Part shown: positions 34,538 through 43,469 of the stretch, piece after piece
How positions within the stretch are numbered: the first letter of the stretch is position 1
How the letters are laid out: each line of letters starts with the position of its first letter
Assembly: GCF_009930875.1 (NCBI RefSeq)
Contig: NZ_CP025249.1
Coordinates: forward strand, 372,001-436,000
Length of the DNA stretch: 64,000 nucleotides
Reading direction: 5' to 3'
DNA from: Actinomyces sp. 432
Lineage (GTDB): Bacteria; Actinomycetota; Actinomycetes; Actinomycetales; Actinomycetaceae
Made by a program: the position numbers and the translations under genes
Notes under the pieces: generated by a model
The model's input: only the letters and a program-made list of their open reading frames with translations
What the model was told of the DNA's origin: nothing
Databases searched by the model: none

Positions 34538-35415
34538 TCAGGCGCGGCGCACCCGGTCGATGATCTCCTGCTCGCGGCGGCCCGCCCGGCGGGCCTGGTG
34601 CGAGACCACACCGACCATGATCATGAACAGCCCGAAGGCGATGAACTTGCCGCTGATGGCGTCGGCCCACCAATATGCTGAAAGTGTGGCGCCTAGGCTC
34701 GAGTGAGCGGTAAGGCGGTCCAGCAGCGGGCCCACCGCATCGTTCATAGCGGCAGGCGCGACTAGGAACGGCAGGCCCGCCAAAACGGATATGACGCCTA
34801 CTACGAAGGACCCCAGGCTGGATCGGCTGGCGGTCCACAGCGCGAAGGCGAGCGCGGCGGCTCCCGCAGCCAGCTCCAGCAGCGCGCGCACAGATAGACC
34901 GAAGCGCATCGGGGTGGCCCCGTCGACGGCCGCGGCGGCGCCGTCGTGGAGGAAGTACCAGGCCAGGGGCAGTGCGACTACCCATACCAGCACGCCGGCC
35001 CAGTGGGCGGCGGCGCGGGACTTCGGATGGCCGACGACGCTTGATCCCTCCAGCAGGATGTCGTCTTCCGAGCGTGGTTCGTCGGCGGCCGGTTCGGCGT
35101 CGGGGGCTGCGGGCGCCGACGCAGCGGGTCGGCTGTGGGGGCGGACCCGGGTGTGGGTGGCACCGGGGCTGGGGCGGGATCGGGCGCGGGTGGTGCTGGG
35201 GTCGGGGCGTGCGGGGGCTGAACCGCCTCGTCGGCCGGATCAGCGCTCGACGTGGTCAGGGAGGCGGCTGGGGTGGAGGAGTCCGCGGAATCGTGCGGGG
35301 CGGCCGCTAGCTCCCAGGCGGCGGACTCGGCCCGGTCCGCCGCTGTGGCGTGGTCCTCGGGGTCGCGTCCGGCGGCGTTGGTGTCGGTGCTCATCTGAAC
35401 CTCCTTGTCCGCCAC
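34538..35415 (-). pseudogene. Membrane protein, frame break; paralogue of next gene
   Basis: An acidic, Pro/Ala-rich N-terminal region (from ATG 35415) loses frame between 35126 and 35141, where GGG and GGGGG runs lie. One added base restores a 292-residue protein that runs on through EPAADEPRSEDDILLEGSS into four TM segments starting LVWVVALPLAWYF. The TM part (ASRSSLGSFVVGV...HQARRAGRREQEI) is homologous to each half of the neighbouring 338-residue protein. Function unknown. Real inactivation cannot be told from a sequencing error. Confidence 0.65.
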
Positions 35416-35595
35416 GGTAATGGCGCCGCCACCGTGCGCTGGGAGGCGTGCCGGGAGGCGATTCGAAGTAGACCGACCTGGGACTGGCGGACTCGTCTAG
35501 GCCTCCTACTGCGGTAGTAGTGAAAAGCTGACAGCCGAATGCCTCGACTCGTCTGTCGGGCGTTGGGAGGGCGGGAGCCTTTGACCGACCGGTAG

Positions 35596-36612
35596 TCAGG
35601 CCCGGGAGTAGGGCACTCCGTGCGGTGGCGTGGTCTCCTCCCGGGAGCGCAGTTCTGCCAGCTCCCGTATGCGGCCCTCGCGCCGGGCCAGGTGCGCGCC
35701 CCAGCCGACGCTGACCAGCACGATTCCCGTCAGCAGGAGTCCCGCCCCGGTCGGGTCGTTAGGTAGCAGCCGCTGTGCCAGCGCGTGCCCGGGCAGCTGC
35801 GGCCAGATATGAGCCAGCAGGCTCGGCACTGAGGCCAGTACGAGCAATATTCCGGTGGCCCGGGCGCCCAGCGTGGAGCGGCCTGCGAACGCCGCCCCGA
35901 CCACCAGCAGGATCAGCGCCAAGGTGGGGCCGAGCACCGCCCCGCCCAGGGGCTCATCCGGGGAAACCAGGCGGGCGTATCCGGTGGAAATGAGCGTGAG
36001 GGCGAGACCCGTGGTCACGATCGTGAACGGGAGGGAGAACGCATGGTCGCGGCGCCGCGACGGGGGTGCCGCCGGGGTGACGCCCGGCGTCTTGTCGTGG
36101 GCGCTGAGCCTGACGGACAGGCGTGCATCGGCGCGCCCGGCGCGACGTGCCAGCCGCATTCCCCAGGAACCGCCCAGTAGCAGTGCTGCGACGATGAGCA
36201 CCGCCCCGCTGGGGATCAGTGTGCGCGCCCAGGCGAAGGGGGCGGCGGTGGCGCGACCCGGGATAGACACGATTGCCATCTGCGCCGCCAGGGCGACGAT
36301 CCCGCCGACCAGGCCGCCCAATGAGGAACGCAGTGCAAACAACCACTGGGCCAGCGCCGAGACCACGAGCGCGAGCAGCGCAAACAGCGCGATACGCGGC
36401 AGCTGACCCGCTTCGGACGCGGCTGCGGCTACCCCCGTCAGAGCGAGTATTGCAGGTGGCAGTACTGCGCCGACGGCGGCCGTCAGCAGATAGTCGCTGC
36501 GACGAGACCGCGGTGCCTGCTGGGTGCTTTCTGTGCCGGGCGCGGAGGTCTGCGGCGCGGGCGCAGCTCGCCCCGATGACGGCGTCGCGGGGGAGGAGTT
36601 GTCTTGCGTCAC
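35596..36612 (-). CDS. Polytopic membrane protein of unknown function
   Basis: A 338-residue protein with a Ser/Pro-rich N-terminus of about 40 residues and eight predicted TM segments arranged as two related halves, each with a RSSLG or RSTLG turn and ending in a LARRAGR or LARREGR motif. It resembles the adjacent frame-broken gene, so the two arose by duplication. No transporter motif is recognised. It is divergent from the lipoprotein peptidase. Confidence 0.72.
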   Translation of the reverse strand: MTQDNSSPATPSSGRAAPAPQTSAPGTESTQQAPRSRRSDYLLTAAVGAVLPPAILALTGVAAAASEAGQLPRIALFALLALVVSALAQWLFALRSSLGGLVGGIVALAAQMAIVSIPGRATAAPFAWARTLIPSGAVLIVAALLLGGSWGMRLARRAGRADARLSVRLSAHDKTPGVTPAAPPSRRRDHAFSLPFTIVTTGLALTLISTGYARLVSPDEPLGGAVLGPTLALILLVVGAAFAGRSTLGARATGILLVLASVPSLLAHIWPQLPGHALAQRLLPNDPTGAGLLLTGIVLVSVGWGAHLARREGRIRELAELRSREETTPPHGVPYSRA

Positions 36613-36861
36613 ATTTGGATTTTAGACGATCGCCCGACGGGCGGCGCCGGCACGCTGGCAGATGCACTGGGGCCGGTGGGCCCGCAGGGGCCCCGCCGGG
36701 CCGCGGGCGGGCCGGGCGCCGTCGCCCGGGTGCCGACCCGGCCGGCTGGCCCTGCCGCGGGCGGGAGGAGGGGCGCTCATACCGCTGGATGAGCGCGCGC
36801 CGGGTGCGTATCGGTCAGCGGGCGGATTCGGTGGGTGCCGACGCCATCTACCTTTTAGTTC

Positions 36862-38526
36862 ATGAGAACGAAAATGATTCACAATAGGGCTGTCGTTCCA
36901 CTGGCGGCCGTGGCTGCCGCCTGCCTGCTCGCGTCGGCATGCGCCGTCGGCGGCGCGGATTCGGCGCCGTCGGGAGGCCGGACGGCCCCCGTTCCGGTTG
37001 ATGCGTCGGACAGTCCGCCCGTGCCCGCGGGACTGGAGGCCTTTTACGGGCAGAAGCCCGATTGGCACAGCTGCGACGACGACGCCGCCTTCCAGTGCGC
37101 CACCGTGAAGGTGCCCCTGGACTATGACGCTCCCGCAGGGAAGACGATCAGCCTGGCGGTGAAGAAGCTGCCCTCAACCTCAGGAAACCCGATTGGCACG
37201 CTGCTGACCAATCCGGGCGGTCCCGGAGGCAGCGGATTGGAGTACGTGTCGCAGGAGGGCGTGTTCTCCGACGCGCTGCGAGCCGGCTACGACATCCTGG
37301 GCTTCGACCCGCGCGGTGTGGGCGAGTCAACCCCCCTGACCTGCCTGAGCCCGCAGGAGATCGAGGAGGCGGCGCGCGGCGCCCTTGAGGCCGGTGAGCC
37401 GACCCCGGCCGCACAGCCCCAGGAGGACACCGCGCAGGAGGAAATGGCGGCCGAGAGCGCGCAGGACTCCGAGCAGGCGGCCGCGGAGCTGGCCGCCAGG
37501 TGCGAGCAGTACTCACCCGTCCCCGAGATCATCGATCACATGGACACCGCCTCAGTGGCGCGCGACCTGGACGTGCTACGAGCGCTCTCGGGCGACAATC
37601 GCCTGCACTACCTCGGCACCTCCTACGGCACCTACTTGGGGGCCCGCTACGCCGAGCTGTTCCCGGAGAACGTCGGGCGCATGGTGCTGGACAGCGCCCA
37701 GGACCCCGCGCAGGAGAACGCCGACAACGTCGTGCAGCAGGCCGAGGCCATTGAAAAGAGCCTGCACGCCTATGTGGAGCACTGTCAGGCCGGCACGGAC
37801 TGCCCGCTCACCGGCGGCGTCGCCTCGGGTGTGGAGCAGATCGGGCAGCTGATCCAGCGGGCCACCGCCACGCCCCTGCCCAGCACCGTGGGTGAGGACG
37901 TGGACGGGGAGACGCTGACCAGCACGCTGGTGGACCTGATGTATGACAACAGCGCCTGGGACCTTCTCACCGCGGCCCTCACCCCGGCGATCAACAACGG
38001 TGACGGCACCGCGCTGGCAGTGATCGCAAACCCGGATCTGGTCGATGCGGAGGCAGACCCCGCGGAACTGGCTCAAAAGCAGGCGCGGGAGGCAGCGAAC
38101 CAGTACGCCATCAGCGCCGTCGACTGCCTGGACTACCCGGTGCGGGGCGATGAGCCGCAATGGGACGCCCAGGCAGAGGAGATCAAGCGGGTGGCACCCA
38201 TCCTGGGCGAGGGCCTCGGGTACGCGGATGCGTTCTGCCAGGGCTGGGGGCATCACACCGATCACCAGCCCGGACAGATCCGCGCAACGGGGGCCGCGCC
38301 GATACTCGTCGTCGGCATAACCGGCGACCCGGCAACCCCGTACCAGTGGTCCCAGGCCCTGGTCAAGCAGCTCGACTCCGCCCGCCTGCTGACCGTCCAG
38401 GGCAACGGGCACGGCGCCTATATGCGCAAGGGCGAATGCGTGGACAACGCAATCGACGCCTACCTGCTGCGCGGGGAGCTGCCGCACAAGGACCTGACCT
38501 GTGCCGAGCAGGTGCAGCAGTACTGA
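36862..38526 (+). CDS. Secreted lipoprotein alpha/beta hydrolase (tripeptidyl-aminopeptidase type)
   Basis: A 554-residue exported enzyme. The signal peptide ends in the lipobox LASAC (Cys near residue 31). The catalytic domain has NPGGPGGSG (oxyanion loop), GFDPRGVGES and the nucleophile elbow GTSYGT. A C-terminal TAP-like domain has GITGDPATPYQWSQAL (catalytic Asp) and GNGHGAYMRKGECV (catalytic His). An inserted Glu/Gln/Ala-rich segment (about residues 165-215) forms the lid. It probably removes N-terminal peptides from exogenous substrates at the cell surface. The next gene also encodes a lipoprotein. Confidence 0.9.
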   Translation: MRTKMIHNRAVVPLAAVAAACLLASACAVGGADSAPSGGRTAPVPVDASDSPPVPAGLEAFYGQKPDWHSCDDDAAFQCATVKVPLDYDAPAGKTISLAVKKLPSTSGNPIGTLLTNPGGPGGSGLEYVSQEGVFSDALRAGYDILGFDPRGVGESTPLTCLSPQEIEEAARGALEAGEPTPAAQPQEDTAQEEMAAESAQDSEQAAAELAARCEQYSPVPEIIDHMDTASVARDLDVLRALSGDNRLHYLGTSYGTYLGARYAELFPENVGRMVLDSAQDPAQENADNVVQQAEAIEKSLHAYVEHCQAGTDCPLTGGVASGVEQIGQLIQRATATPLPSTVGEDVDGETLTSTLVDLMYDNSAWDLLTAALTPAINNGDGTALAVIANPDLVDAEADPAELAQKQAREAANQYAISAVDCLDYPVRGDEPQWDAQAEEIKRVAPILGEGLGYADAFCQGWGHHTDHQPGQIRATGAAPILVVGITGDPATPYQWSQALVKQLDSARLLTVQGNGHGAYMRKGECVDNAIDAYLLRGELPHKDLTCAEQVQQY

Positions 38527-38543
38527 GGGCGTACACGCCGCAA

Positions 38544-38572
38544 GGCGGGCACGGGAAGACCCCTGGCCCGCC
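38544..38572 (+). terminator. Weak hairpin after the lipoprotein peptidase gene
   Basis: GGCGGGC and GCCCGCC arms (7 bp) around a 15-base loop lie 18 bases past the stop. There is no T run, so efficiency is uncertain. Confidence 0.35.
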
Positions 38573-38606
38573 CCGGGTGGGCAAACGCATGCAGCCTGAA
38601 TCCAGA

Positions 38607-40163
38607 ATGAAAGCGAGCCAGAAAATGACTAAAACCGATCCGACCGCATGGTCCCTGTCACGTCGTTCCGCCGTCGCCGCCATGGGTGCGGCCCTCCTGC
38701 TGCCCCTGGCCGCCTGCGCCGGCTCACCGGGTGCGGGAAGCAGGACGACGACGCCGAGCCCGTCCGCTCCCGATCCTGGCGCGGGGGCGCAGAACCCCCT
38801 GGCCTCACTGACCGGCACGCCGTCGTTGTCCGCCGAGCAGTACGAGACGATGGTGGAGGGCATCGCCAACTGGGTTACGCGCGCCTGGCCGCTCATGGGG
38901 CCGGTGTGGCCCGGGGTTGACTACACCCGGCACCGGATCATCGCCCTGCAGGTGGATGAACAGTTCAAGGCCACCCGGGCCTGGGTGATTTCCACCGCGG
39001 GGCACCGGGAGCTCAAGGCCGCCGAGTTTGCGGACATTGAACCGCCGTCCTCATACGGCAAGGTGGAGTTCGAGGGGCAGCCGTCGATCACCCTCAACCT
39101 GGGGCAGGCCGCGGCGGCCAGCAATGGCCCGGGGCACGGTGAGGAGACGACGGCGAGCGGGAACGCCACGCCCTCGATCGCCGCGACCGGTTCGTCCGCC
39201 CCCACCGCGGATCTGACTGACCCGGCCACCTTCGCCTTCGCCCTGATGACCCACGAGCTGGTGCACTTCTACTATCAGGGCGAGATCAACGTCTCTGCCT
39301 CAAGCAGTCGGGACACTCCCTACCCGTACCAGGCCCGTCCGCGCACACTGCGGCGCATGCTGCTGGACCGCCTGCGCCTGGCCGCCACCGATCCTGGCAA
39401 GCGCGCCGAGCACCTGGGACACGCCCGCCACTGGCTGGACACCTGGAAGTCGGAGTTCGCCCAGGAGGCGCAGGACATCCACCACTACGACATCGCCGAG
39501 GGCGTGGCCCGGTATGTGGAGTACATGGCCCTGTCCATCCAGGCGGACCAGTCCGCGGAGCAGTTGCAGGCGCGGCAGGCCCCGCTGCTGCAGGAGGAGT
39601 CGCTGGATGTGTCGGTTGACGTGGAGTCCTACGCCTTCGGCTTCGTCACCGGGGTGCTGCTGGACGCCACCGGGCCGGGCTGGAAGAGCGGCTTCTACGC
39701 CGGCGGCAAGACGCTCACCGAGTTGCTCCTGGAAGACGTGAGCCCCGTGCCCGAGGACGTCGATCCCGTGGTTAGCGGCAAGGTAGATGAACTGATCAAG
39801 GAGTCCGAGGAGTACACCGGCCCGGACATCAGGAAAATCGACGCCGCCGAGGCGGACACCTCCGTGGCCTACTTGCGTGTGCACGAGTACGGGGAGATCG
39901 GGTACGGGGGCTCCTTCGCCTACAAGGACAAGGTGGTGCTCACCACTACCATCCTGGTGCTCGACGTCGAGGGACACAACTTGCAGGTGCTCGGGGTGCC
40001 GACCTTCACCGGCACGGACCGGGAGGTGCTGACCATTCCCCTTATGGGCGCGCCCCACAGCTATGCCAATGGCGTGCTGACGGTTGAAGGGGAGGAGATC
40101 ACCGGGACCATCAAGGCCGAGAAGGCCATCGAGAGCGGGAGGGAGGTGTTCATCGCGAAGTGA
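38607..40163 (+). CDS. Tat-exported lipoprotein with HExxH motif
   Basis: A 518-residue secreted protein. The N-terminus has a twin-arginine motif (SRRSAV), a hydrophobic core and the lipobox LAAC. A HELVHFYYQ motif near residue 218 is of the HExxH zinc-peptidase kind, and AEGVARYVEY about 85 residues later could supply the third ligand Glu. The family was not recognised. ATG 38607 is used; ATG 38589 and 38625 are alternatives and no strong ribosome site separates them. Confidence 0.68.
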   Translation: MKASQKMTKTDPTAWSLSRRSAVAAMGAALLLPLAACAGSPGAGSRTTTPSPSAPDPGAGAQNPLASLTGTPSLSAEQYETMVEGIANWVTRAWPLMGPVWPGVDYTRHRIIALQVDEQFKATRAWVISTAGHRELKAAEFADIEPPSSYGKVEFEGQPSITLNLGQAAAASNGPGHGEETTASGNATPSIAATGSSAPTADLTDPATFAFALMTHELVHFYYQGEINVSASSSRDTPYPYQARPRTLRRMLLDRLRLAATDPGKRAEHLGHARHWLDTWKSEFAQEAQDIHHYDIAEGVARYVEYMALSIQADQSAEQLQARQAPLLQEESLDVSVDVESYAFGFVTGVLLDATGPGWKSGFYAGGKTLTELLLEDVSPVPEDVDPVVSGKVDELIKESEEYTGPDIRKIDAAEADTSVAYLRVHEYGEIGYGGSFAYKDKVVLTTTILVLDVEGHNLQVLGVPTFTGTDREVLTIPLMGAPHSYANGVLTVEGEEITGTIKAEKAIESGREVFIAK

Positions 40164-40413
40164 CGGACGGTAGTCGAGCGCTGTGCGTACTGCCCTGACG
40201 CTGCTAAAAAGGGGGATACATGGGGCTCGACTTCCGACGTGTGTGCGCCCGCCTCCTGACGGTTCGTGTTTGGGGCTGTGCTGTCGCGGCGGTTCGTATG
40301 TTCTGGCCGGCGGTTCGCGGGCACTGGTTGACGGTTCGTACCTGGTGGTGACGGTTCGTACGTTCCGGTCGACGATTCGTACCTGGTGGTGACGGTTCGT
40401 ACCGTAGGGGTAC

Positions 40414-41869
40414 TGTGCTGTCTCCACACTTCTGGGACGGTTGAGTCTCATGACTTCTGGGACGGTTGAGTCTCATGGGTTTTGGGACGGTTGGGAGCGG
40501 GGTGAGCGGGGTGGCCTGCTGATGATTCTGTTGGGTGGTTTGGAAGCGTTGATGGTGGCCCGGCTGTGGGTCTGGGCCTGGGTGGGCTGGGGCCAGGGGA
40601 TCGCGGCGAAGTGTGTTCCGGCCTGGTCGTAGAGGTCCAGGCGGGTGGGGTACTGGCGGAACTCGATTGTCTGGCCGGCCATGAAGGATCCGACGTAGAT
40701 GATGCGGCCTTTGTAGGTCACGGTCCCGTTGCTCAGGGACTGTCTGCTGGTGATGGTGGGGTCGGTGCTGGCAGCCTGCGGCAGGCTCAGCGGCACCGGC
40801 CCGGATAGCGCGTCAAGGTTGATTGGGGAGGGATTGGGCAGGGCCCGGGGGACCTGGTGCCACACGCGTATGGGGGTTATGGATATTCCCAGCCCCTGGT
40901 GCTGGCGCTCGGTGTTGTAGTAGGCGGTGAAGTGCACCAGTCCGGCGTTTAGGTCCTCCAGGGTGGTGTAGGGGTGCGCTGCCAGCCACAGCTGGAGGGG
41001 CTTATGGGAGCTTTCGACCTTGCCCTGGGTCTGTGGGTGACCGATGGCGCCGCTGATCGGACGGATCCCCAGGCTGGCCAGCCACCTCTCTGTCCGCCCG
41101 AATCCGGTGGTGCGGTGAGTGTTGAAGGCCCTGCCGTTGTCGGTCAGGATGGCTGCGGGCCGCCCCCAGGAGTCGAACGCCTCGGACAGGATCTGGCGTG
41201 TGGCCTCATGCGTCTCCCCGCCCCAGGCCGCCTTGAGCGCCACCAGCACCCTGGAGCAGTCATCGATGACCTGGTAGATGGTCACCGCACGCCCCTGGAT
41301 ACTCCACTCGATACCGTCCAGCTGCCACAGCTCGTTAGCGCTGGTACGCGTGAACCGCTTGAAAGACACCCGCGGGCGCTTGCGTGGCGCCGGGACCACC
41401 AGCCCCATGGCCCGCATGCGCCTGGCAATAGTCGCCCGCGACGGGGCCGGGTTTGCCCCCGCCCCGGACAGCACCCACCACACCGACCACGGACCCGCAT
41501 CCTTCCCGTCGGCAACCAGCTCCCGGCGTACCTGGGCGATACGCTCATCAACCCGCTCATCCCAACGGCGCGCCGGGTGCAGCGGCGCCCTGGAACGGGC
41601 GACCAGCGCCGCCCCCGGCCCCTCCTGCTTGGCCCGCTTACGGATCCGGTAGAACGAGGACTTCGAGACCCCCACCTGCCGGCAGAACTCCTCCACGCTC
41701 ACACCCGCAACCCGCGAGTCGAACTCAATGATGCGCTGACGCTTGAACGGCGAAACTGCATAGCCCATCCCCCAACCCAACCCCACCCAGGGCCTCCCAG
41801 AATCTCACGACTTCTGACACTCCCAGATGTCATGAGATCCAACAGTCCCAGAAGTCATGAGACAACACA
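40414..41869 (-). mobile_element. IS481-family insertion sequence, intact
   Basis: 1,456 bp. Ends begin TGTGCTGTCTC (left) and TGTGTTGTCTC (right, minus strand); the imperfect terminal inverted repeats extend to about 41 bp, both containing ACTTCTGGGAC. Inside each end the TCTCATGACTTCTGGGAC unit is repeated two or three times. It is flanked by identical 15-bp copies of GTACCGTAGGGGTAC, within the 4-15 bp duplications known for IS481 and equal to the array centre. One transposase gene, apparently intact. Confidence 0.9.
40473..41786 (-). CDS. IS481-type DDE transposase
   Basis: A 437-residue transposase. An N-terminal helix-turn-helix (VSVEEFCRQVGVSKSSFYRIRKRA) and a second HTH precede an rve catalytic core with D in QLDGIEW, D in LTDNGRAF and E in HPQTQGKVESSHK. 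A C-terminal beta-rich domain and a disordered Ser/Pro/Arg tail complete it. Length and motif order are normal for IS481; no frame damage. Confidence 0.94.
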   Translation of the reverse strand: MGLGWGMGYAVSPFKRQRIIEFDSRVAGVSVEEFCRQVGVSKSSFYRIRKRAKQEGPGAALVARSRAPLHPARRWDERVDERIAQVRRELVADGKDAGPWSVWWVLSGAGANPAPSRATIARRMRAMGLVVPAPRKRPRVSFKRFTRTSANELWQLDGIEWSIQGRAVTIYQVIDDCSRVLVALKAAWGGETHEATRQILSEAFDSWGRPAAILTDNGRAFNTHRTTGFGRTERWLASLGIRPISGAIGHPQTQGKVESSHKPLQLWLAAHPYTTLEDLNAGLVHFTAYYNTERQHQGLGISITPIRVWHQVPRALPNPSPINLDALSGPVPLSLPQAASTDPTITSRQSLSNGTVTYKGRIIYVGSFMAGQTIEFRQYPTRLDLYDQAGTHFAAIPWPQPTQAQTHSRATINASKPPNRIISRPPRSPRSQPSQNP

Positions 41870-42161
41870 GTACCGTAGGGGTACGTATCGTCACCGAAAG
41901 GTACGAACCGTCGGCGCAAAGGTACGAACCGTCATGCGAAGTGCCGAACCGCCAACATGCAGAGGACGACGAGCACAAGCCCACGGGCACCACCACCTAG
42001 TCCGAATACAACTTGGCAGTCGAGTTGTCGGGGCGGGCGGGATACTGTCGGCGGCGGGCGTGGTGCTGGCTGCCTTCGCAGGCTCGTGGCCCGGGGCTCG
42101 CGGTTGCGCGTCGGCTTGTGGCGGGCTCGGCCCGCACGCATACAGTGGCCCCGTGGTCAGC

Positions 42162-43202
42162 ATGGGAGTGTCGATCGGCCCGCCTGCCGGAGGGAGTCCC
42201 GAACGGGGACACGACGCGGACGACGCCGCCCGGCCATGCAGCAACACCTCTCCGCCCGCCGACGCCCGCCCCAGCAGTGTTACGCGCCCGGCCCGCCCCA
42301 GCAGTGCCATGCGCCCGGCCCGCCCCAGCCCTGTCGCCCGGGCGCTGGAGGCCCTCGCAGCCGACGACCGCGTCAAGCGCGCCGAGGAGGCCCTGCGCGA
42401 GGCCTCCACCGAGCTGCGCTGGCACCAGGCGCTGCGCCGTCGCTGGCGGGAGGCCCGGGCCGAGTCCGCCATCCGGAGTGCCATCGCCTCAGCCGCAGTT
42501 GAGGGTGCGGTCCTGCCCACCGGGGTACTACGTGAGGCCGTCGCCGACCGGTCCCTGACCGAGGCCACCACCGGGGACCCGTCGCTTGACGCCGCAGCCG
42601 GACTATGGCGCGCCGGCGTGCGGCTGGACGAATGGATGCCCGATCTGCGCGGAAGCACCCGCCCCGCCCAGCCCAGTCCCCGCACCTTACTGGCAACACT
42701 CCACCGCGACGTGGCCGGACCACTGGCCGCCTCCGGGCGCATACCCCTGAACGCCGTCGCGGTCCCGCGCCGTCCGGGCACGGCCCCGCTTGAGGGCGGA
42801 CCCGGCACCACCCCCGACGGCGAGGCGCTGCGTGCCCGGCTCGACGCACTGCTCGAGCTCATAGACACCCCCGGAGCCCCGGCACTTGTACGTGCCGCCA
42901 TCGTCCACGCGGAAATGATCGCGATCCGCCCCTTCGCCGCCGGCAACGCCGCTGTCGGCCGACTGCTGGTGCACCACCTGATTACTCGCGACGGCCTGGA
43001 GCCCACCGGGGTGGCTGTCACCGACCAGTACGCCGGGCGCGCTCCCGGCGCCTACGCCGATGCGGCCGCGGCCTACGCATCCGGCCAGCCCGACGGCGTG
43101 ATCGCGTGGATCGTGTGGCAGGCGGAAGCGATCCTGGTGGGCATTCAGGAGGCGCACAGCATCTGCAACGCCATCCTGGCTGGAACCACTGAGCTGCGCT
43201 GA
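42162..43202 (+). CDS. Fic-like protein with degenerate catalytic motif
   Basis: A 346-residue protein. After a Pro/Ala-rich N-terminus, residues 65-110 are charged helix, and near residues 250-270 it reads HAEMIAIRPFAAGNAAVGRLL, which aligns with the Fic core HPFxxGNGRxxR. The catalytic His is replaced by Arg and GNGR by GNAAVGR, so AMP transfer is doubtful. ATG 42162 is uncertain: no ribosome site is evident. It precedes the Tad genes by 270 bp in the same direction and may be cotranscribed. Confidence 0.65.
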   Translation: MGVSIGPPAGGSPERGHDADDAARPCSNTSPPADARPSSVTRPARPSSAMRPARPSPVARALEALAADDRVKRAEEALREASTELRWHQALRRRWREARAESAIRSAIASAAVEGAVLPTGVLREAVADRSLTEATTGDPSLDAAAGLWRAGVRLDEWMPDLRGSTRPAQPSPRTLLATLHRDVAGPLAASGRIPLNAVAVPRRPGTAPLEGGPGTTPDGEALRARLDALLELIDTPGAPALVRAAIVHAEMIAIRPFAAGNAAVGRLLVHHLITRDGLEPTGVAVTDQYAGRAPGAYADAAAAYASGQPDGVIAWIVWQAEAILVGIQEAHSICNAILAGTTELR

Positions 43203-43469
43203 GCCTGATCCCGCCGGGGCCGGTTGTGCTGCTACGGGCCGTGCGGCCGCGGGCAGTGCGGCGACGAGGCGCGCTGCTACCGGGGCACATCGCCTGAGCC
43301 CGCGGTGGCCTCCACGCACACTCAGCCCTCCGCTGTCCCCAGGCACCCTTGAGAGCAGCCGCTGGCGGGCCCATCCACAGGCGCCGAGCGGGAGGGGCGC
43401 GCAAGGCGGCACCCTGTTCGGGACCGCCCGGGCACCACGCCGCGGGCCGGAGCCCTCAAGGAGAGCCAT

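Larger units (their letters stand above)
40261..41955. repeat. Helically phased GGTTCGTA array, copy 2, split by an IS
   Basis: Left arm units start at 40261, 40291, 40312, 40333, 40353, 40374 and 40394, then the centre GTACCGTAGGGGTAC (40399-40413). After the IS, the duplicated centre (41870-41884) and right-arm units (GGTACGAACC at about 41900 and 41921, TGCCGAACC at about 41942) follow. Unit order and spacing match copy 1 nearly base for base, so the array existed before the insertion. Confidence 0.78.
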
